64,000 bases of DNA from Clostridiales bacterium (GTDB taxonomy: Bacteria; Bacillota; Clostridia; Lachnospirales; Lachnospiraceae): contig JAGZJZ010000005.1 of assembly GCA_018365455.1 (NCBI GenBank), positions 62,001 through 126,000 on the forward strand, given 5' to 3'. The position numbers were made by a program, and so were the translations under genes. The notes beneath the pieces are model-generated. The model was not told the DNA's origin, ran no database searches, and saw only the letters and a list, made by a program, of their open reading frames with translations. Numbering within the stretch: the stretch's first letter is position 1; the number at the start of each line of letters is the position of its first letter. Positions 34,573-43,691 of the stretch are shown in pieces.

Positions 34573-35109
34573 AAAAAGAGTGTTTTTATAGACTTTTTTC
34601 CATGTGAAAAATACAGTAAATATTTGAGGGAGAAGGATTATATCCTTCCTCTTAATATAAATGATAGAGGAATTGATGTGTTTAACGATAAAAAAAAGAA
34701 AATATAACGCGTAAGATTCACAAAGTTTATTTTTTTAGTAATAATACATATAGAAAGGCAAACTAAGCTATGATAATATGTAAAATATATTAGAAATATC
34801 TTTGATGATTTTTAAATGATTATCTGTTTGGGTATGGATGACTTTCTGTTATATAGGAGAGAAGAGTTTTAAATAAAATATTATATTTTTGATAAGGAGG
34901 TTGATTCCATTGTATTTTTTGCCAACAGCGTTTTATAAGAGTTAACCGGCAACAGCACAGAAGATGGCGTAAATTCTAATATACAATAAGTGGATTGACA
35001 ATATGGGATTAAACAATAAATTAATAGGCGTTTATGGTGGATGGACGCCTTATGGTAGAACAATAGGTATCCTATATAGCAAACGCCATATTGTAAAGGG
35101 AGGATATTT
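34573..35109. other. AT-rich intergenic stretch
   Basis: 537 bases without a convincing gene and clearly richer in A/T than the flanks. It contains a GGAGG at about 34896 leading only into an 11-codon frame, in-frame stops at two places, and a TTGACA at 34995-35000 with only a weak -10 (AAATTA). A 36-codon frame at 35003-35113 is listed separately. It may be the remnant of a small accessory cassette. Confidence 0.6.
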
Positions 35110-35113
35110 ATGA
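35003..35113 (+). CDS. Possible 36-aa Gly/Tyr-rich peptide
   Basis: An ATG frame of 36 codons whose stop overlaps the ATG of the following membrane protein. The product is basic and Gly/Tyr-rich, with the core GVYGGWTPYGRTIG. There is no good ribosome site. In the same frame upstream, open codons are interrupted by two stops, so it may be a decayed gene. A loose resemblance to the GGTW..YG segment of lactococcin 972-type bacteriocins is noted, without proof. Confidence 0.25.
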   Translation: MGLNNKLIGVYGGWTPYGRTIGILYSKRHIVKGGYL

Positions 35114-35619
35114 GATATATAAAAACAATCAGAGTATTTTTTTCTACTGTTTTATTTTTCTTATTTGGTTTTTTTCTAAGTTTTATCATTCAGAATCTTG
35201 TTGGATCCCAAAGCCAGTTTTTTTTGATTTTTATACAACTCCTTACCATGATCTTATCAGGATCTGCATTGTTTCTTGTATTTAATTGGAAATACTTAAA
35301 GAAAAATAGAAAAGTATCGTATGGAAAAGAGAAAATAACATTTCATATAAAATGTCGTATATGTTTTACTATATTATTAATATTTCCAGCGATATACTAT
35401 TGTTCAATTGGATATAAAAAATTAGATAATATATCTCTGGTACTGGGTAAAGTTAATGATCTCATTTTTCATATGGAACACAAGACTTTTGTGCTGAATT
35501 TTCATCTTGTTTCAAGTAATCTATTTACTGTTTTTTCTATTCTTGTTCTGATAACGACATATATTATCCTTGATTTTTTATTTGTTAGTAAGCAGCGTGA
35601 AAACACGCCTTCAAATTAG
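35110..35619 (+). CDS. Small membrane protein, unknown
   Basis: Not recognised. 169 aa with four strong hydrophobic segments (about 7-28, 36-58, 84-103, 138-160), rich in Phe, Ile and Lys. AAAGGGAGG precedes the ATG. Codon use is AT-rich compared with neighbours, which suggests recent acquisition. The topology would fit an immunity-type or signalling membrane protein, but nothing in the sequence decides this. Confidence 0.7.
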   Translation: MRYIKTIRVFFSTVLFFLFGFFLSFIIQNLVGSQSQFFLIFIQLLTMILSGSALFLVFNWKYLKKNRKVSYGKEKITFHIKCRICFTILLIFPAIYYCSIGYKKLDNISLVLGKVNDLIFHMEHKTFVLNFHLVSSNLFTVFSILVLITTYIILDFLFVSKQRENTPSN

Positions 35620-35726
35620 ATAATTGCAGGATTATTTCACAAAATCAGGATTTCTATTTTCAATCAGATATGCTATACTATACAAAATACAGATAATACG
35701 ACTATATTAGAGATAGGAGAGTTAGC

Positions 35727-37013
35727 ATGAGCAGCGATTATAGAATTGAGACAAAATGCATTCAGTCCGGATGGAAACCAAAAAAAGGGGAGCCAAGGGT
35801 GCTTCCGATTGTACAGAGTACAACATTTAAATATGATTCCACAGAAGAGATGGGCAGGTTATTTGCACTGGAAGAAGAGGGATATTTCTATACCAGATTA
35901 CAAAATCCAACAAATGATAGTGTTGCCAGTAAGATTTGTGATCTGGAAGGGGGCGCAGCAGCCATGCTGACATCTTCCGGACAGGCAGCCAACTTTTATG
36001 CAGTCTTTAATATTTGTGAGGCAGGAGACCATATTGTAGCTTCTTCCACAATCTACGGCGGTACCTATAATCTCTTTGGCGTAACGATGAAAAAGCTTGG
36101 CATTGCGTGTACTTTTGTAGACCCGGATTCCTCTTATGAGGAACTTTGCAAGGCATTTCAGCCAAATACAAAGGTTGTATTTGCGGAAACCATTGCTAAT
36201 CCCGCGCTGGTAGTACTGGATATTGAGAAATTTGCAAAGCTTGCACACGATCATCAGGTACCATTAATTATAGATAATACATTTGCCACTCCGGTAAACT
36301 GCCGTCCTTTTGAATGGGGAGCAGATATCGTTACCCATTCTACCACAAAGTACATGGACGGACATGCAATGCAGGTAGGCGGCGCTATCGTGGACAGCGG
36401 TAATTTTGACTGGAATGCATATGGTGACAAATATCATGGACTGACAACGCCGGATGATTCTTATCACGGTGTAATCTATGCACAGAAATTCGGAAAAGGT
36501 GCGTACATAATGAAAGCGACTGCTCAGGTAATGAGAGATCTTGGATCTATCCCGGCACCAATGAACAGCTTCCTGTTAAATGTTGGGTTAGAGACCCTGC
36601 CTCTGCGTGTAGAGCGACACTGCTATAATGCCCAGAAAGTGGCAGAGTATCTGTCGGCTCATGAAAAAGTATCCCATGTAAATTATGCAGGTCTTCCGGG
36701 AGACAAGTATCATGAAACAGCAAAAAAATATATGCCAAAGGGCACCTGCGGCGTTATCTCTTTTGAGCTGGAAGGCGGCAGAGAGGCAGCAGTAAAATTT
36801 ATGGATGGCTTAAAACTGGCGGCAATTGTAACACATGTGGCAGATGCCAGAACCAGTGTACTTCATCCTGCAAGCCATACCCACAGACAGATGAATGACC
36901 AGCAGTTAAAAGATGCCGGTGTATCACCGGGAATGATCCGTTTCTCAGTGGGCATCGAGAATGTTCAGGACATCATTGCTGATCTGGAACAGGCACTTGC
37001 TCTGATACGGTAA
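35727..37013 (+). CDS. metY: O-acetylhomoserine sulfhydrylase (MetY)
   Basis: 428 aa PLP enzyme of the Cys/Met metabolism family, O-acetylhomoserine aminocarboxypropyltransferase branch by its length and N-terminus (ETKCIQSGWKPKKGEPRVLPIVQSTTF). The PLP Lys is Lys208 in THSTTKYMDGHA. It makes homocysteine from O-acetylhomoserine and sulfide in the cytoplasm. GGAGAG precedes the ATG. It is monocistronic, followed by a perfect terminator; no SAM riboswitch or T-box fits into the short leader. Confidence 0.93.
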   Translation: MSSDYRIETKCIQSGWKPKKGEPRVLPIVQSTTFKYDSTEEMGRLFALEEEGYFYTRLQNPTNDSVASKICDLEGGAAAMLTSSGQAANFYAVFNICEAGDHIVASSTIYGGTYNLFGVTMKKLGIACTFVDPDSSYEELCKAFQPNTKVVFAETIANPALVVLDIEKFAKLAHDHQVPLIIDNTFATPVNCRPFEWGADIVTHSTTKYMDGHAMQVGGAIVDSGNFDWNAYGDKYHGLTTPDDSYHGVIYAQKFGKGAYIMKATAQVMRDLGSIPAPMNSFLLNVGLETLPLRVERHCYNAQKVAEYLSAHEKVSHVNYAGLPGDKYHETAKKYMPKGTCGVISFELEGGREAAVKFMDGLKLAAIVTHVADARTSVLHPASHTHRQMNDQQLKDAGVSPGMIRFSVGIENVQDIIADLEQALALIR

Positions 37014-37017
37014 TAAA

Positions 37018-37057
37018 TTGGAAAAGACCCTGTATGGAGCAACAGGGTCTTTTCCAA
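37018..37057 (+). terminator. Intrinsic terminator of metY
   Basis: TTGGAAAAGACCCTGT (37018-37033) pairs perfectly with 37042-37057 around an 8-base loop; a TTTT tract is inside the 3' arm. Confidence 0.9.
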
Positions 37058-37076
37058 TAGGAAAGGAGGAATCTGG

Positions 37077-38129
37077 ATGAAATTTATCCATATCGCAGAT
37101 GTGCACCTGGGGGCAGTTCCAGATGTGGGGTATCCCTGGAGTGAAGAGCGTAAGACGGAGATCTGGGACAGCTTCCGCAATATTATCCGGATTGCAAAAG
37201 CAGAACAGGCGGATCTGCTTCTGATAGCAGGAGATCTTTTTCACAGACAGCCTTTGTTAAAAGAATTAAAGGAAGTGAATTATCTGTTCTCCACCCTTCA
37301 TGAGACCAGAGTAGTATTTATCATTGGGAATCATGACTATTTGAAGCCGGATTCTTTTTACCATGGTTTTAAATGGAATGAAAATGTGATCTGTCTGGAA
37401 AACCAGGAATGCCAGAGGATTCATTTTCCGGATCTGAATACCACAATCTATGGTTTGAGTTATCATACCAGGGAGATCACAAATGCTTTATATGATGAAC
37501 TGGTACCGGAAGATGAGGGGGTGTGCACGATTCTGCTGGCACATGGGGGAGATGAAAAACATATCCCGATTAATAAGAGGCAGCTTTGCCAGGCAGGATT
37601 TGATTACGTAGCCCTGGGACACATTCACAAGCCGCAGATACTGGAGGCAAACAGAATGGCATACTCAGGAGCCCTGGAACCCCTGGATAAAAATGATACG
37701 GGACCACACGGCTATATGATCGGGGAATACAGAAACCGTACTCTTACGGCGCGGTTTATACCAAGTGCAGTCCGGGAATATATCCACTTAAAGGTAGAAA
37801 CAGATGAAAACCAGACGGATTATTCCCTGCAGGAAAAGATTCAGGCATATATGAAGAAATTAGGCAGACACAACATTTTTAAAATAATAATTACCGGCTA
37901 CCGGGATCCTGAAATTCAATATGATCTGAAAAGTTATGAAAAACTGGGAAATATAGTGGAAGCGGCTGATCTGTCCAAACCTGCATATGACTTTGAAAAG
38001 TTAGGGAAAAAGTATGCAGACAGCGTAGTAGGACGATACATTCAGCGCCTGCATACAGATTCCATGGATGAAGTACAAAGTAAGGCTCTGTACTATGGAA
38101 TACAGGCAATGTTAGAGACAACGAGGTGA
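37077..38129 (+). CDS. SbcD/YhaO-like DNA repair exonuclease
   Basis: 350 aa calcineurin-like phosphoesterase of the SbcD/Mre11/YhaO group. The metal-binding motifs appear in order: HIADVHLGA (N-terminus), AGDLFH, GNHDY, LAHGGDEK and LGHIHKP. AAGGAGG lies before the ATG. The next gene encodes a matching SbcC/YhaN-like ATPase starting within a few bases of the stop, so the two form a nuclease complex of the Mre11-Rad50 kind. Confidence 0.92.
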   Translation: MKFIHIADVHLGAVPDVGYPWSEERKTEIWDSFRNIIRIAKAEQADLLLIAGDLFHRQPLLKELKEVNYLFSTLHETRVVFIIGNHDYLKPDSFYHGFKWNENVICLENQECQRIHFPDLNTTIYGLSYHTREITNALYDELVPEDEGVCTILLAHGGDEKHIPINKRQLCQAGFDYVALGHIHKPQILEANRMAYSGALEPLDKNDTGPHGYMIGEYRNRTLTARFIPSAVREYIHLKVETDENQTDYSLQEKIQAYMKKLGRHNIFKIIITGYRDPEIQYDLKSYEKLGNIVEAADLSKPAYDFEKLGKKYADSVVGRYIQRLHTDSMDEVQSKALYYGIQAMLETTR

Positions 38130-38133
38130 GATG

Positions 38134-39675
38134 ATGCGGATTCTGGAGTTACAGATCAAGAATTTTGGAAAGTTTAAGGATCAGACAATTACTTTCCATG
38201 AGGGGATTAATATCATCTACGGGGAAAATGAAATGGGAAAAAGCACGATCCATGCTTTTATCAGGGGAATGCTGTTTGGCATTGATAAAATGAGGGGACG
38301 AGCTGCTAAAAATGATGAGTATTCTATTCGCCAGCCGTGGGATAATCCGGGCTATTTTGCCGGTGTTATGCGGTTTGAAAGCGGTGGGAAGGTATTTCGG
38401 ATTGAAAGAAATTTTAATAAACTGGAAAAAAAGGCTCTGCTGATCTGTGAGACAGACGGGGAAGAGCTGGATATTATACATGGGGACCTTCAGATGCTCA
38501 TGGAGGGACTGAATGAAACTGCATTTCGCAATACCATATTTATCCGCCAGAATTCCAGCAAGACGGATGAGGGTCTGGCTGCAGAACTGCGAAATTATAT
38601 GGCGAACTTTGAAAGTGCAGGGGATGATGAAATCAATGTGGTCAGAGCGATTGAGACCCTAAAAGAAAAGCAGCGGGAATGCGGGATAAAAAAGAAACAG
38701 CAGGATGAAATCCGCACGGAACGCCTGGAACAGGTACAGATCAAACTGGACTATGTGGAACAAGAGATCCGGGGGCTGCAGAAGCAGCAGGAGGACGGAA
38801 CGCGTAAACTTCAGGAACTGCGCAGCATAGAGACCAGGGAAGGACTTGCGGAGCAGGAAAAAAGAGCCCGCATAGAGGCAAGAGACCAGGAAGAAATCAA
38901 AATGCTGAAAATACGGCAGATCTGTCTGATTACCGCAGCAGGGATAGCGGTTCTGATGGGGATTTTACTAAAACCCCTATGGCTGAAAATGTCATTGGGA
39001 ATTGCTGCTGTGCTTTTGTTTGCTTACTGCTGGTATACAAACCGCTATACCAGAAGCCGGGAGCAGGAAGGTCGCCAGTACACCAGTGCAGCGTCCAAAG
39101 CCTCCCAGAAAATGGTATGGAACTTAGAACGGATTCAGGAAGAATTACACGAAAAACGGGTTTTATTAGAAAATCTGAAGGAGAACCAATCGGACATCCA
39201 GGCAGAGAAAGCAGACAGCAACCGGATTCAAAATGATATAGAGGCACTGGAGATTGCAATATCCACCATACAGGAGATTTCCAAAGAGATATACAAGGAA
39301 TCTGCAAGGAAGCTGAACTATACGGCATCAGATATCTTAAATGAGGTTACAGGAGGCAGTTATACCAGCATATACCTGGATGCCAATATGCAGGTACGGA
39401 TCAATACACCCCATAAACTGCTGTATCTGGAACAGGTCAGCAGAGGAACGATGGATCAGATCTATTTTGCACTGAGAATGGCGGCGGCACAGCTTTTTCT
39501 AAGCGGTGAAAAAATGCCTCTGATATTTGATGATGCATTTGTCATGTATGATGAACAACGTTTGAAAAGAACACTGAAATGGCTCTGTAAAAGTGACAGT
39601 CAGGTATTGCTGTTTACCTGCCATAAGAGAGAGGGAGAAGTCCTGGAAGAGATTCAAAGAGAAGAGCGGGTATAA
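38134..39675 (+). CDS. YhaN/SbcC-like ATPase with membrane segments
   Basis: About 513 aa, partner of the SbcD-like nuclease. Walker A is YGENEMGKSTIHAF near residue 30. A coiled coil spans about 165-255, two hydrophobic segments lie near 262-305 (CLITAAGIAVLMGILL and LGIAAVLLFAYCW), a second coiled coil follows, and the C-terminal ATPase half carries the signature-like QVSRGTMDQIYFALRMAAA and Walker B LIFDDAFVMYD. True SbcC is about twice this size and has a zinc hook instead; this is the shorter membrane-attached YhaN-like form. ATG 38131 is an alternative start. Confidence 0.88.
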   Translation: MRILELQIKNFGKFKDQTITFHEGINIIYGENEMGKSTIHAFIRGMLFGIDKMRGRAAKNDEYSIRQPWDNPGYFAGVMRFESGGKVFRIERNFNKLEKKALLICETDGEELDIIHGDLQMLMEGLNETAFRNTIFIRQNSSKTDEGLAAELRNYMANFESAGDDEINVVRAIETLKEKQRECGIKKKQQDEIRTERLEQVQIKLDYVEQEIRGLQKQQEDGTRKLQELRSIETREGLAEQEKRARIEARDQEEIKMLKIRQICLITAAGIAVLMGILLKPLWLKMSLGIAAVLLFAYCWYTNRYTRSREQEGRQYTSAASKASQKMVWNLERIQEELHEKRVLLENLKENQSDIQAEKADSNRIQNDIEALEIAISTIQEISKEIYKESARKLNYTASDILNEVTGGSYTSIYLDANMQVRINTPHKLLYLEQVSRGTMDQIYFALRMAAAQLFLSGEKMPLIFDDAFVMYDEQRLKRTLKWLCKSDSQVLLFTCHKREGEVLEEIQREERV

Positions 39676-39678
39676 AGG

Positions 39679-39733
39679 AAGGATAAAGTAAAAATAAAGT
39701 AAAAATAAAGTAAGAATAAAGCAAGAATAAAGC
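39679..39733. repeat. Five-copy 11-bp tandem repeat
   Basis: Five adjoining 11-mers follow AARRATAAAGY: one at 39679-39689, two identical AAAAATAAAGT copies (39690-39711) and two identical AAGAATAAAGC copies (39712-39733). The array begins three bases after the stop of the YhaN-like gene and runs straight into the palindromic element. Confidence 0.9.
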
Positions 39734-39867
39734 AGCACCGCCCGGTGCCGCATTGTGCTATTCATCGTAAAATGTCCGTCTGACTGCGAGAACGTAATTA
39801 TTAAAGTCGTTCTAGATCAGGCGATGCATTTCCGATTAATTATACAATGCAGCACCGGGCGGTGCTG
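39733..39867. repeat. 135-bp long hairpin (MITE-like or structured RNA)
   Basis: Outer arms 39733-39756 and 39844-39867 are inverted copies matching 23 of 24 bases; each arm also contains the small palindrome GCACCG-CC-CGGTGC. Pairing continues inward (ATCG.AAAATG with CATTT.CGAT; CGTCTGA with TCAGGCG) to a core stem GAACG (39790-39794) and CGTTC (39808-39812). The whole element folds on itself. It lies between convergent genes, so it may act as a terminator, but its length and GC-rich ends look like a miniature mobile element. Confidence 0.75.
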
Positions 39868-39921
39868 TACTAGTATTTCAGCCAGCTGGAAATCAGTGTT
39901 TCGCACATGCATGAAATCAGA

Positions 39922-40326
39922 TTATTTATTTCTAGCATACTCCGCAACTGCTTTATCAAATCCTTTGATATGTTTAAACAGCCACTCGGTTACATTTTTA
40001 TCAACGGCAGCAACAAATGCCGGTGTAGGTCCTTCTTCTTCCTGAAGCATTTCATACAATTCCTGAATAGCCTGAATGAATGCCTTATGCTGTTCTTTAT
40101 GTTCGCTGATCTGCGGATATTCAATCTCTTCCTGCAGTTTTTCTTCTGCACTGAAATGGAAATCTGTGTAATCGGAGAGATAATCCAGCATTTTAACTGC
40201 TGTGGTTTTTTCTTTCCCGGTTTCGCAGCTTTTAACAAGATCGTTGATTTTACCAATCAGTTCTTTGTGTTGTTCATCAATTAAATCATTTCCTGTAACT
40301 AAACTTTCATCAAATATTGCCTGCAT
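39922..40326 (-). CDS. Bacteriohemerythrin
   Basis: 134 aa single-domain hemerythrin, a di-iron oxygen-binding protein. Ligand motifs are all present: DEQHKEL, FHFSAEEKL, SEHKEQHKAF and WLFKHIKGFDKA. GGAGG precedes the ATG. In anaerobes such proteins bind O2 or NO and may buffer or deliver oxygen. It lies 41 bases after the PRPP-synthetase-like gene on the same strand but has its own ribosome site; the long hairpin lies beyond its 3' end. Confidence 0.95.
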   Translation of the reverse strand: MQAIFDESLVTGNDLIDEQHKELIGKINDLVKSCETGKEKTTAVKMLDYLSDYTDFHFSAEEKLQEEIEYPQISEHKEQHKAFIQAIQELYEMLQEEEGPTPAFVAAVDKNVTEWLFKHIKGFDKAVAEYARNK

Positions 40327-40367
40327 AATACTACCTCCTTGTGTGAATAAGTTATATTTGTAATTTA

Positions 40368-41540
40368 TTACTTGTTATGTTTCTCCAGAAAGCTCTGGAT
40401 TCTGCCAATAGGATTTAACAGACTGCTGATGGATGCATCGTGATTCAGTGTGTCTATAATATATGCCAGATATTTACTCAGGTCGCAGTTGACATAGTAT
40501 TTCTTCTCCAGCAGTTCCGGAGTCTGGTATACCAGGTTTGTTGTCAGGAGATGGTCAAAAAGTCCATTCTCATATGCTTTATCAAATTTGGAAAGCCCGT
40601 TTGTAAACAGACCAAAGGTAGAACACAGGAAAATTCTGTTCGCCTTTCTTCTTTTCAGCTCTGCGGCTACTTCTAATATACTGTCACCGGAGGAAATCAT
40701 GTCATCAATGATTACCATATCTTTTCCTTCTACGTTTGCGCCAAGGAATTCATGCTCAACAATCGGGTTCGTTCCGTTTACAATCTTTGTGTAATCTCTT
40801 CTCTTATAGAACATACCCATATCTAATCCAAGTACATTTGCCATGTAGACGGCACGTCCCATACCGCCTTCATCCGGGCTGATGATCATCATGGAGTCCT
40901 TATTGATCTTAAGTCCCGGCTGGGCACGGAAGAGGCCCTTAATAAACTGATAAACGGGTTGTACGGTTTCAAAGCCTTTCAGCGGAATTGCATTCTGGAC
41001 ACGGGGGTCATGAGCGTCAAACGTAATGATATTATCCACACCCATGCGGACAAGTTCTTTCAGAGCAAGGGCACAGTCCAGGGATTCACGCCCGTTACGC
41101 TTATGCTGACGGCTTTCATACAGGAATGGCATAATCACGCAGATACGCCTGGATTTACCTGCTACAGCCGCAATAATACGCTTTAAGTCCTGAAAATGAT
41201 CGTCTGGAGACATATGATTGGTATGTCCGCACAGAGAATAGGTCAGGCTGTAGTTGCATACATCTACTAAAATATATAAATCATCTCCACGAACAGATTC
41301 TTTGATGATGCCCTTGGCCTCACCGGATCCAAATCGCGGAATTTTTGTGTCAATAATATAATTTTCCCTCTGATAACCTTCAAAAGCAATAGTCTTCTTA
41401 TGTTCGTGATCGCGTTCCCTTCTCCATTCTACCAGATAAGCATTGATTTTTTCTCCCAGTGTTTTGCAGCTTTCTAATGGAATAATGCCAAGTGAGCCGA
41501 CAGGAATGGTTTCCAGATTGCGTTCTTCTGTTGATTGCAT
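40368..41540 (-). CDS. Ribose-phosphate pyrophosphokinase-like protein
   Basis: About 390 aa, larger than the usual 310-320 aa PRPP synthetase. It keeps the PRPP-binding loop MVIIDDMISSGDS and FDAHDPRVQNAI, and has MPFLYESRQHKR where canonical Prs has a YxRQDRK-type motif. Such long divergent forms are frequent in Lachnospiraceae. It would make PRPP from ribose-5-phosphate and ATP. CGGAGGAAAT is placed for the ATG at 41540. Whether a second canonical prs exists elsewhere cannot be seen. Confidence 0.85.
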   Translation of the reverse strand: MQSTEERNLETIPVGSLGIIPLESCKTLGEKINAYLVEWRRERDHEHKKTIAFEGYQRENYIIDTKIPRFGSGEAKGIIKESVRGDDLYILVDVCNYSLTYSLCGHTNHMSPDDHFQDLKRIIAAVAGKSRRICVIMPFLYESRQHKRNGRESLDCALALKELVRMGVDNIITFDAHDPRVQNAIPLKGFETVQPVYQFIKGLFRAQPGLKINKDSMMIISPDEGGMGRAVYMANVLGLDMGMFYKRRDYTKIVNGTNPIVEHEFLGANVEGKDMVIIDDMISSGDSILEVAAELKRRKANRIFLCSTFGLFTNGLSKFDKAYENGLFDHLLTTNLVYQTPELLEKKYYVNCDLSKYLAYIIDTLNHDASISSLLNPIGRIQSFLEKHNK

Positions 41541-41615
41541 GATATTTCCTCCGTTATTTATCACATTTCAGTGAAATTGTCTTACGCATATAGTGTATCA
41601 CAAAGTTTTCATAGG

Positions 41616-42608
41616 TCAAGGCTTTCCACGGAATAATTTTTTCTGAATGCGGATATCGTCCCCGAAGAGTTTCATCATCATATAGTTACTGGTTATCCTG
41701 GAAAATACACGTTCCGAATAAGTATCTGCAAATGTATTGATTGGCAGGTTAGTGGAAATAATCGTTGACTTTTTGCGGTTAAGCCTTTCATTAATACATA
41801 GAAACAGCTGGGTGGAGACAAAGGAATTCGTAAGTTCCGTACCCAGATCGTCGATGATCAGCAGATCACAGTCAAAGATATAGGGATGGATATTCTGCGC
41901 CTCTTCTTCTTTTTCAAACGTGCTTTTCGCGAATACATCAAAGAGCTCAAATGCTGAAAAATAAATGACGGAATGGGCGGTGTCGATGAGCTCTTTGGCA
42001 ATACAGTGAGACAGGAAGGTTTTTCCTACTCCCGTATCTCCATAGAAAAACAGGTTTTTAAATTCCGTATCAAAGGTGCGGATAAACTCCTCGCACTCCG
42101 CCATATTCTTGCGCATGGTAGCAAGTGAAGACAGCCCGGTAGAGGGATTTACCAGCTGATCCGAATAATAATCATAAGAGAAACTGGAAAAGTTCTCCCT
42201 GCTTAAGATTTCTTTTAAATTGGACTGGGTATACAGCATATCAATTACCGCCTGCTTAAAGCAGTGGCACTTCTGGTTGTTTGCAAATCCCGTATCCTGA
42301 CAGTCCGGGCAGGTATAGCGGGGAAGAAGATAATCCTTTGGAAATCCGTTCTCCATAAGCAGTTCAAGGCGCTTGTCTGATAAACGGCTGATATCTTCCT
42401 TTAATCCATCCAGTGCATCACTGTCTCCGGATAACAGCTGGCGTCCCCTTGCGACACTGATGGAACTGATCTGATCATCAATTTCACGAAGTGCAGGAAC
42501 TTTTTCATAAGCTTCCCGGATACGCGCATCCTGATCATGTCTGGTCTGCAATTGTTTTTTCTGATATTCCCGGATGATCATATCATATTGTGAGTTTTTC
42601 AATGCCAC
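41616..42608 (-). CDS. DnaI/DnaC-like helicase loader ATPase
   Basis: 330 aa replication ATPase. The N-terminal half has a coiled-coil region and a Cys cluster (YTCPDCQDTGF then KCHCFKQ) that resembles the zinc-binding site of Bacillus DnaI. The AAA+ half has Walker A FYGDTGVGKTFLSH and Walker B LLIIDDLGTE. It loads the replicative helicase with DnaD, whose gene lies directly upstream. The start is GTG with GGGAG 8 bases before it. Confidence 0.92.
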   Translation of the reverse strand: MALKNSQYDMIIREYQKKQLQTRHDQDARIREAYEKVPALREIDDQISSISVARGRQLLSGDSDALDGLKEDISRLSDKRLELLMENGFPKDYLLPRYTCPDCQDTGFANNQKCHCFKQAVIDMLYTQSNLKEILSRENFSSFSYDYYSDQLVNPSTGLSSLATMRKNMAECEEFIRTFDTEFKNLFFYGDTGVGKTFLSHCIAKELIDTAHSVIYFSAFELFDVFAKSTFEKEEEAQNIHPYIFDCDLLIIDDLGTELTNSFVSTQLFLCINERLNRKKSTIISTNLPINTFADTYSERVFSRITSNYMMMKLFGDDIRIQKKLFRGKP

Positions 42609-42650
42609 AGGCTGGTCTCCCTTTCTATTTTGTGAAATGATCTGTTTTAC

Positions 42651-43691
42651 CTATCTGTTCAGCAGCTGCTTCTCTAACTGGTCGTAATCATATTCCCTTT
42701 GATGGAAATTATTAAACCGGTTATTGGATGATGCTGGTTTTTTCTGTACAGGAGCAGTTTTTTTGGAATTCTGGTGCTTTTCATCCAGAAGAGCAACTTC
42801 AGAGAGATGTTTAATACCGGACTTATTCCATTCTTCCAGAATTTTATTGGCATATTGGAAATTCGGCTGATGAGTCTGCTTAATGGTCCGGTTACATGCC
42901 TCAATGATAATATCCAGGGTAAAGTGGTACTCGTCCAGCCATTTTGCCATGTAAGTGATCTCCGGTTCAGCAGGGGCACGTCCCTTAATACCAAAGGTAT
43001 TCAAAATGGTAAAATAATTCTTATTATACAGATTCGTATTGCATTTTGCCTGGTCAACGGTAGTAATGCCGTCTTCTGCCCAGGAGAGTGCAACTTTTTC
43101 AATATAGCGTGCGCTTTTGCTGCCTTTTGACACACAGTATTCAATGAGGTATTCAATCAGGTCTGTAGAAAAATGCAGACCGTCATAGAAGTAAAGAATA
43201 TTGGATACTTCAGTGGAACTCAACGTTTTCCCCAAATACTGTTCGGCAATAAATAAAAGCTGGCGGATATCTTCCTGTTCCTTTAAGGTTTTCATCTTAT
43301 CGGCGGAGGGAAGTACCTTTTTCATGGGTTTGGAAGGTTCCGTACTGGCTGCAGTTTCCAGTGAAACAGATGCAGCTGCCGGTTCGGATGCATGCTCCGT
43401 GGAGCTTAAGAAACAGATTCCGGTCAATGCACCGCTTTCATCGTGTTCCAGTTTCAGTAAATGGAGCTTTTCCCAGTAAGCCAGGGCACGGTTCACATCT
43501 TTCTCCGTATGTTCAAAAGTATCTGCTATAGACGAAATAGACACACCAATATTAGAAGAGGTGCATCTTAGGAGATATAAGTATATTTTGACGAATTCAC
43601 CACTGGCAGAAGGCATGTAATTGTCGATAAATGTATTTTGGACAATGGTAACGCTGCTGCCGGAATTTATGTGTAAGGATATTTCATTCAT
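42651..43691 (-). CDS. DnaD-domain primosomal protein
   Basis: About 346 aa with an N-terminal winged-helix region (about 15-110, including EFVKIYLYLLRCTSSN) and a C-terminal DnaB_2/DnaD domain (about 150-300) that contains the YxxxI-type segment YANKILEEWNKSGIKHL. It acts in primosome assembly at origins and stalled forks. ATG 43691 has AGG 8 bases upstream; a GTG three codons earlier overlaps that site. It is co-directional with the DnaI-like gene 42 bases downstream. The spacer before it is full of DnaA boxes. Confidence 0.9.
   Translation of the reverse strand: MNEISLHINSGSSVTIVQNTFIDNYMPSASGEFVKIYLYLLRCTSSNIGVSISSIADTFEHTEKDVNRALAYWEKLHLLKLEHDESGALTGICFLSSTEHASEPAAASVSLETAASTEPSKPMKKVLPSADKMKTLKEQEDIRQLLFIAEQYLGKTLSSTEVSNILYFYDGLHFSTDLIEYLIEYCVSKGSKSARYIEKVALSWAEDGITTVDQAKCNTNLYNKNYFTILNTFGIKGRAPAEPEITYMAKWLDEYHFTLDIIIEACNRTIKQTHQPNFQYANKILEEWNKSGIKHLSEVALLDEKHQNSKKTAPVQKKPASSNNRFNNFHQREYDYDQLEKQLLNR

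Noticed and set aside
35640..35726. SAM riboswitch or T-box before metY
   Set aside because: The leader is under 110 bases and shows no conserved riboswitch core or terminator stem.
39755..40284. Plus-strand frames across the hemerythrin gene
   Set aside because: The minus-strand hemerythrin has all iron ligands and a ribosome site; the plus-strand frames start in the hairpin element and have no recognisable content.
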